Positions 15,554 through 20,182 of a DNA stretch of 20,182 nucleotides are shown in pieces. The stretch is taken from contig JAHEEZ010000040.1 of the NCBI GenBank assembly GCA_024640445.1, positions 1-20,182 on the forward strand, in the 5' to 3' direction. Numbering within the stretch: the first letter of the stretch is position 1; every line of letters begins with the position of its first letter. The notes beneath the pieces were generated by a model. That model saw only the letters and a program-made list of their open reading frames with translations. It did not search any database and was not told the DNA's origin. A program made the position numbers and the translations under genes. The stretch comes from Acidobacteriota bacterium (lineage in GTDB: Bacteria; Acidobacteriota; Blastocatellia; Pyrinomonadales; Pyrinomonadaceae).

Positions 15554-17305
15554 ATGAGACTATACAAAATCCCGGTCATTCTTCTGATGATCTTCCTGGC
15601 GGTCGTTTCCGCTGAAGCTCAGTCGGGAACCCGGAATCAGGACACCGTGATGGTGCTTCCTTTCGAGAATGTTTCCAGCGCGGAGTTCAACTGGGTTGGA
15701 GAGAGCATCGCCGATTCGCTCTCGGACCTCCTCAAGGTGCCGGGCCTCGCCGTTATCTCTAATCAGGAACGAAAGATCATTCAACAAAGACTGAAGATGC
15801 CGACAAGTGTTCTACCTTCGCTTGCGGCGTCTCTTAAGCTTGCCCGCGAGGGCCGCGCGACCCTGCTCGTGTCAGGAGAGTACAGGGTGACACCGGCGCA
15901 GGATGACGTGGCGGCAAGCATCACTATCAATGCAAAGATCATAAGCGTTGATGAGGGAAGATTTCTGAGTGAGGAATTTCCGGATGGTTCCAGGAAGACA
16001 CGGGAGATCGTGCTCCTCGACGCGCTTGGGAACCTTCAGTCAATTCAGGGCCAACTCGCGTACCAGGTTCTTTACCAGAGAGACAAGGCGCTTGAATATG
16101 CCCAGAATCACTTTATAGAACTTGCCACCAAGGTGCCGGCGAGGGCGTTTGAGGCATATATTAAAGGGCTTCTCACTCCAGCTTCCGATCCCGAGACACG
16201 AGCGAATTATTTCAAGAATGCTCTTCGGATCAACTCTGAGGAGGCCTCAGGCACCGTGTATTCAGAAGCGGCCGTCGAACTTGGCCATCTCTATCTGAAC
16301 AGAAAGCAATACAGGGATTCGCTCGAATACTTTTCGCAGGTACCCGAAGACAGTCCGCTCTATCCGGAGGCGGCTTTCTACTCAGGTCTCGTGAACTGGC
16401 AGGAAAAGGATTACGAACAGGCTCTTGCGGTCCTTAGCCCTTTGGCAGACGACCTCAAACTGACAAGCGTTTACAATACTCTGGGATCGATCTCCGTAGA
16501 AGCCTCGCGTCGAGAAACCAAAGATCAGGCGAAGTCAGCGAAGTTTCTGGTGGAGGGTGTGGAGTACCTGGAGCGGGCGGCGAAATCCTCTGAGGACGAG
16601 GAAACGCCAAAGTTCAATTACGGACTCGCCTTGATGCTTCGCGAGGAGTATGTCCTGGCGGCGGATCAGTTGCGTTCAGTTCTAAAGACGAATGAAAACG
16701 ACGGCGAGGCACAGTTCCTCTTGGCCAAGTGCCTTGAGAAGATCGCAGATACAGCGGCTTCTTCAGCGGATGATCAGGCAAGAAGGCTGCTGACAGCAGG
16801 GAACCGATACGCGAACCTGGAGAACGAATGGAAGCGCGGAAGCCTGGGCAGTTTCGATTTGAGAGTGAGGTGGCCTAGCAGAAGAGAATTCGTCAGCTTT
16901 GTCTTTATAAGGGATAAGGAACCCGCGAAAACCGGCGCGGCGCTTAACGAGACCGAGGCGCTGCTTGCGAAGGCTGAAGAACAGTTTAAGGCTGGCAGGG
17001 ACGAGGCGGCCATGGAACTCCTCCGGCGAATTCTGGTTCAGGAACCTATGAGTGCCGAAAGCTATCTTCTGCTCGGGAAGATCCACTTGAGGCGAGGGGA
17101 CACGGAGCAGGCGCTCAGCTCTTTCAAGACGGCCCTTTTTTGGAAGAACGCGCTGATCGAAGGACACATCTTTCTCAGCCGTATCTATTTGCAGAAGGGT
17201 GATTGCCTTCAGGCAAAGAACTATTCGCGATCAGCATTGGAGATCGATCCTGATGATCCGGAGGCGATCGGGCTTGAACGGCAAGTCGAAAGATGTTCCC
17301 GATAA
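15554..17305 (+). CDS. Exported TolB/FlgO-like and TPR protein
   Basis: A 583-aa protein with a signal peptide (MRLYKIPVILLMIFLAVVS, cleavage near AEA-QSG). Residues about 30-150 form a TolB/FlgO-like alpha/beta domain (TVMVLPFENVSS, WVGESIADSLSDLL, VISNQERKIIQQRL, ATLLVSGEYRV, ITINAKIISVDEGRF). TPR-like helices follow at about 210-400 (AAVELGHLYLNRKQYRDSLEYFSQV, AAFYSGLVNWQEKDYEQALAVL) and again at about 475-580 (AEEQFKAGRDEAAMELLRRIL, YLLLGKIHLRRGDTEQALSSFKTALFW, RIYLQKGDCLQAKNYSRSALEID). It is probably a periplasmic or outer-membrane scaffold; the partner is unknown. GCGAGG at 15542-15547 gives a better spacing (6 nt) to ATG 15554 than to ATG 15551. It shares the TolB-TPR plan with the regulator at 5886-7859 but has an exported N-terminus instead of a DNA-binding one. 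Confidence 0.82.
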   Translation: MRLYKIPVILLMIFLAVVSAEAQSGTRNQDTVMVLPFENVSSAEFNWVGESIADSLSDLLKVPGLAVISNQERKIIQQRLKMPTSVLPSLAASLKLAREGRATLLVSGEYRVTPAQDDVAASITINAKIISVDEGRFLSEEFPDGSRKTREIVLLDALGNLQSIQGQLAYQVLYQRDKALEYAQNHFIELATKVPARAFEAYIKGLLTPASDPETRANYFKNALRINSEEASGTVYSEAAVELGHLYLNRKQYRDSLEYFSQVPEDSPLYPEAAFYSGLVNWQEKDYEQALAVLSPLADDLKLTSVYNTLGSISVEASRRETKDQAKSAKFLVEGVEYLERAAKSSEDEETPKFNYGLALMLREEYVLAADQLRSVLKTNENDGEAQFLLAKCLEKIADTAASSADDQARRLLTAGNRYANLENEWKRGSLGSFDLRVRWPSRREFVSFVFIRDKEPAKTGAALNETEALLAKAEEQFKAGRDEAAMELLRRILVQEPMSAESYLLLGKIHLRRGDTEQALSSFKTALFWKNALIEGHIFLSRIYLQKGDCLQAKNYSRSALEIDPDDPEAIGLERQVERCSR

Positions 17306-17592
17306 TGCCCCATATAGTGTAGTCGGCGGTCGGCAAGTGTTACGCCCGGCGAGGATGATCCGGCAACGGTGACTTCCCGCCGGGCTTCTACTTGCCCGTG
17401 AGCGGCTCGCACCGCGGAGAAAGAACACGGTTCCAGATCCCTCTGATGATCTGTGGCACGCTAGGTGCAATAGCTAACCCCGGCTAGCTTGATCAATAAG
17501 ATCGAGACCCCGCCGCCATCACTTCTCCGAGCGTGGTTTGCCACTGCGCTTGACCACCTTCCGAGCGTTCCTTCAGTTGTCCTTCCGAATAT
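17306..17592 (+). ncRNA. Candidate structured RNA or long structured 3' UTR
   Basis: A 287-nt stretch with no credible ORF but several stems. The main one is a two-part hairpin: GGCAAGT (17332-17338) with ACTTGCC (17390-17396), enclosing GCCCGGCG (17344-17351) with CGCCGGGC (17378-17385), all perfect. Further on are CAGATC/GATCTG (17434-17439, 17448-17453) and GCTAG/CTAGC (17460-17464, 17484-17488). It ends in a very strong terminator. A TATAGT at 17313-17318 could be a -10 box, but no -35 is evident, so it may be part of the TPR mRNA. I looked for RNase P, SRP, tmRNA and tRNA signatures and saw none; 6S RNA cannot be excluded by eye. Confidence 0.35.
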
Positions 17593-17627
17593 GAGCCCGG
17601 CCCCAAAAGCCGGGCTCTCCTCCTTTT
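17593..17627 (+). terminator. Strong intrinsic terminator
   Basis: GAGCCCGGC (17593-17601) pairs perfectly with GCCGGGCTC (17609-17617), nine pairs of which seven are G-C, with a 7-nt loop. TCCTCCTTTT follows on the plus strand; the reverse direction has no T-run. It ends transcription from the TPR gene or from the RNA candidate before it. Confidence 0.88.
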
Positions 17628-17784
17628 AAACACTTATTACGGAAAATGTTACGGTTGCATAGCAAACATCGATCAATGTGATTGGTTGGGTGCAGACGCT
17701 GGCATCCATACTGAGAGTCAAAGATCAATGAACGGCTTGGTTTTCCTGCTTCTGACAAAAAGTGGCACGAACCTGATGACAATT

Positions 17785-17870
17785 TTTGAGTTTATCACTC
17801 AAATTGACAGGTCAAACAGACCCTACCGGTCACTTTGGAAGAATACCGTTCAAGTTCTTTTTGCTAGAAT
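17785..17870 (+). promoter_or_regulatory. lnt promoter region with two palindromes and an extended -10
   Basis: TTTGAG/CTCAAA (17785-17790, 17798-17803) and the directly following TTGAC-AG-GTCAA (17804-17815) are perfect inverted repeats. TGCTAGAAT (17862-17870) reads as an extended -10 (TGn-TAGAAT), and no good -35 stands at the usual distance. The -10 ends 6 bp before the lnt ATG, so the transcript would begin at or next to the start codon. The rest of the 17628-17876 gap shows nothing else. Confidence 0.45.
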
Positions 17871-17876
17871 GACAAA

Positions 17877-19454
17877 ATGTCTTTCTTCGAAAAGTTCAGA
17901 TCCGGATTGCCGGGCGGAATCCCGCTGTTACTCGCACTGGTGTCGGCGCTGATTCTGACCGCGGCGTTTCCTGATCTCGGCTATTCGATCTTGTCGTGGA
18001 TCGCAATGATCCCTTTGCTAGCTGCCATTGACATCGAACACCGCTCAAGAACGGCACCGTTCATCCTTGCCTGGCTTTCCGGAACTGTCTTCTTCTTTAT
18101 GTCCTGCTGGTGGCTTACGTTTGCTCCGACCACATATGCGGGCTTTCCGGTTGTGCCGACGTACCTGCTCTTGCTGGCGGCCTCGGCCGCCGCCGGGATC
18201 TTCCCTGCCTTTTTCGGGCTTGTGTACGGGTTGATGAGAAACAGGCTTGGCAGATCTGCGATACTCGCTTCCCCGTTCGTTTGGGAAGCATTTGAGTTTC
18301 TGCGTTACTGGCTCACGGGCAACAACTGGAACGCGCTTGCATATTCGCAGGCTTTCGAGCCGGCTCTTATCCAGAATGCCTCGATCGGCGGCATCTACCT
18401 GACTGGCTTTACTGTTTTTCTTTTGAGTTCGCTGGTGTACCTCATCATATCGGTCTTGCGTTCCAGGGCAGAAATTCGGGAACCCCTTCGGCTCGGCAGT
18501 ATGGTTCAGGCGGTGACGCTGGCGTTCATTACGGCCGCGCTGATGTTCCTTCCCTCGTTCTTGCCGGGACGTGAAACAACCGGAAAGGTGACCGCGGATA
18601 TCATCGCTGTTCAGCCGAACGTGCCTATGAGCGGGCTGGGGTTTGAGAGTTGGCGTGATCTGCGGACAGAGCAGGCGAGGCTTGCGGAAGCGGGGCTCCG
18701 TGCCCGGACCGACAAGAATCGACCCTCGCTGGTGGTTCTTCCTGAATCCCCTATGAATTACCAATACGGATCCGATCCCGAGTTCCGACAGTTCATCGAA
18801 GGATTTGCAAAGCGACAAAACACGTCGGTCCTCTTTAATTCAGCGGAACCCGATCGTTCGAGGGAAAGCGGATTCTTCAATTCCGCTGTTATGGTCAGCG
18901 CGTCAGGTACGAAGGCGGCACAGTACGACAAGATCCACCTGCTTCCGTTCGGCGAATTCGTTCCGCTTCCAGAGTTTGCCCAGGATCTGATCCCGCCGAT
19001 GGTCGGTCGGTTCTCGCCGGGCTCCGAATATGACCTGCTTGATGTCGGCGGCGCGAAGGCAGGGGTTATGATCTGCTTCGAATCGCATTTTCCTTCTTTG
19101 TCGGGAGAGTACGCGAGGAGAGGCGCCGGTTTTCTCATTGAAATGACCAACGACGGTTATCTGGGGAACACTCCCGTGTTGAGACAGCATCTCGCGAATG
19201 CCGTATTCAGAGCGGTTGAAACGGGCCTGCCGCTGATGAGGGTGACGAACGTCGGGATCACGGCCAAGATCGACGGACGCGGAAATATCCATGACGAACA
19301 GAAACCGTATGTGGAAGCTGTGAGAACCTGGGAAGTTGAACCAAAGGCCGGCGGATTGACCTTTTACAGCATTGCGGGCGACTGGTTCGCCGTTCTTTGC
19401 TGCTTCGTTACCGGGGCGCTTCTCTTTGTTTCGGTACGCCGCAGGGCTGGTTAG
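17877..19454 (+). CDS. lnt: Apolipoprotein N-acyltransferase
   Basis: A 525-aa inner-membrane enzyme that adds the third acyl chain to the N-terminal Cys of lipoproteins, the last step of lipoprotein maturation. The N-terminal half carries about six to seven hydrophobic helices (residues 15-230), with WWLTFA and PFVWEAFEFLRYWLTGNNWNALAYSQ typical of Lnt. The C-terminal half is the nitrilase-like periplasmic domain with the catalytic triad Glu290 (VVLPESP), Lys352 (YDKIHLLPFGEFVP) and Cys400 (GVMICFES). TNDGYLGNTPVLRQHLANAVFRAVE is the conserved segment after the nucleophile. A last TM helix spans about 503-520. Length is normal for the family. ATG 17877 has no Shine-Dalgarno in front of it, in keeping with a leaderless start. 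prfB follows 103 bp later with no clear terminator between them. Confidence 0.95.
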   Translation: MSFFEKFRSGLPGGIPLLLALVSALILTAAFPDLGYSILSWIAMIPLLAAIDIEHRSRTAPFILAWLSGTVFFFMSCWWLTFAPTTYAGFPVVPTYLLLLAASAAAGIFPAFFGLVYGLMRNRLGRSAILASPFVWEAFEFLRYWLTGNNWNALAYSQAFEPALIQNASIGGIYLTGFTVFLLSSLVYLIISVLRSRAEIREPLRLGSMVQAVTLAFITAALMFLPSFLPGRETTGKVTADIIAVQPNVPMSGLGFESWRDLRTEQARLAEAGLRARTDKNRPSLVVLPESPMNYQYGSDPEFRQFIEGFAKRQNTSVLFNSAEPDRSRESGFFNSAVMVSASGTKAAQYDKIHLLPFGEFVPLPEFAQDLIPPMVGRFSPGSEYDLLDVGGAKAGVMICFESHFPSLSGEYARRGAGFLIEMTNDGYLGNTPVLRQHLANAVFRAVETGLPLMRVTNVGITAKIDGRGNIHDEQKPYVEAVRTWEVEPKAGGLTFYSIAGDWFAVLCCFVTGALLFVSVRRRAG

Positions 19455-19557
19455 CCGGCGATTTTCCGGTTCGATCGGGATCGCGCCGCTTCTGCGACTG
19501 CAACGCCGGTTGATTTGATATAGAATGACTGCTTTCGTGACTGACAGTGTGGAAGCT

Positions 19558-20182
19558 ATGGAACTTAACGAAATTCAGCCTAAATTCGAAGAAATTAAGA
19601 GCAAGGTCTCCCAGCTCGGGAGGTTTCTTTGACGCACCCGCCAAAGAGAAGGAACTGAAGGATCTTGAGCAGAAGATCGCCCAGCCGGATTTCTGGAATG
19701 ACCAGGAAAAAGCCCAAAAGATAGTTCAAAAACGCAGCCGGATCGAAAAATCCCTTGAAAGGCAATCAAATTTCGAGACCCAGCTCTCGGATGCCGAGGT
19801 GTTGACGGAGTTCGCCGACACGGATCCCGCTTCAATGAAGGAACTTGTGGAACTGATCTTCACCCTGGAGAACGAGGTCGATGAGGCGGAGACCGAGACG
19901 CTTCTTTCGGGTGAAAGCGATCCGAACAATGCCATTTGTTCGATACAGGCGGGAGCCGGCGGCACGGACGCCCAGGATTGGGCGCAGATGCTGATGCGGA
20001 TGTATTTCCGTTGGGCTGAGCGAAAGGGATTCAAGGTTGAACTCCTCGACGAGCAGTCGGGCAGTGAAGCCGGCATCAAATCCGCGACCTTCCGAGTCGA
20101 AGGAGATTACGCTTACGGGCTTCTTGCGGGAGAGGCCGGCGTTCACCGCCTCGTGCGAATCTCACCGTTCAACTCGGGCGGC
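19558..20182 (+). CDS. prfB: Peptide chain release factor 2 with programmed +1 frameshift, 3' end outside window
   Basis: RF2 recognises UGA and UAA stop codons on the ribosome. Translation from ATG 19558 gives 24 residues ending LGRFL and then meets TGA at 19630-19632. Skipping T19630 continues as DAPAKEKELKDLEQKIAQPDFW, which aligns well with RF2 after its frameshift, and runs open to the window end through IQAGAGGTDAQDWAQML, LDEQSGSEAGIKSATF and GEAGVHRLVRISPFNSGG. The coding parts are 19558-19629 and 19631-20182. The GGQ motif lies beyond the window. The 24-codon leader matches the usual position of the RF2 frameshift, which supports ATG 19558; an in-frame ATG at 19525 exists. GGAAG just before the start is very close (2 nt), so initiation may be weak. 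Confidence 0.95.
19618..19633 (+). promoter_or_regulatory. prfB programmed +1 frameshift site
   Basis: GGGAGG (19618-19623), a Shine-Dalgarno-like stimulator, is followed by TTT and then the slippery CTT-TGA-C (19627-19633). The order and 3-nt spacing match the classical RF2 autoregulatory site. Low RF2 makes the ribosome pause at UGA and slip forward, so RF2 synthesis rises. Confidence 0.95.

Noticed and set aside
19558..19632. prfB as a frameshifted pseudogene
   Set aside because: The UGA sits in the exact programmed frameshift context with the stimulator at the standard spacing.

Overview
This window looks like a chromosomal stretch of a moderate-GC Gram-negative bacterium, most likely an Acidobacteriota member (Blastocatellia/Pyrinomonadaceae-like). 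That placement is inferred from gene style: a giant Oar-like TonB-dependent receptor with an N-terminal carboxypeptidase-regulatory-like domain, a winged-helix/TM/TPR regulator, a secreted TolB-like/TPR protein and an Lnt lipoprotein acylase. No 16S gene or other definitive marker is present. Most genes are ordinary chromosomal functions. I see no prophage, IS element or CRISPR array.

Layout. (1) 1-2363, plus strand: 3' part of an endonuclease/exonuclease/phosphatase-family protein, a small unknown acidic protein, a strong terminator, an elaborate inverted-repeat regulatory region, and a GNAT/OlsB-like acyltransferase. (2) 5718-2360, minus strand: a compact four-gene operon, DinB-like, DoxX-like, a DedA/ATP-grasp fusion, and NRDE (TANGO2-like). 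Junctions are a 4-nt overlap, 6 nt and 9 nt. (3) 12000-5886, minus strand: the TonB-dependent receptor, a small Fis-type HTH protein and a winged-helix/TPR regulator, each separated by regulatory-looking DNA. The gap before the regulator carries nested hairpins with alternating GGTCC/GGACC words. (4) 15059-12345, minus strand: polA, whose proofreading site appears lost. A clear sigma70-like promoter for polA lies divergent to one for tRNA-Glu(TTC) at 15341-15416. (5) 15554-20182, plus strand: the secreted TPR protein, a roughly 290-nt non-coding stretch rich in hairpins ending in a very strong terminator, lnt with a possible leaderless start, and the 5' part of prfB with its programmed +1 frameshift site.

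How the genes fit together. The lnt, OlsB-like acyltransferase, DedA fusion and receptor genes all concern the envelope and its lipids, but they are not one operon. The four-gene minus-strand operon is the most unusual gene set because it couples a DedA-type membrane domain to a carboxylate-amine-ligase-type ATP-grasp domain in a single chain. The most interesting non-coding signals are the hairpin array at 7940-8128, the 10-bp dyad with a third half-site at 1426-1478, and the structured stretch at 17332-17592.
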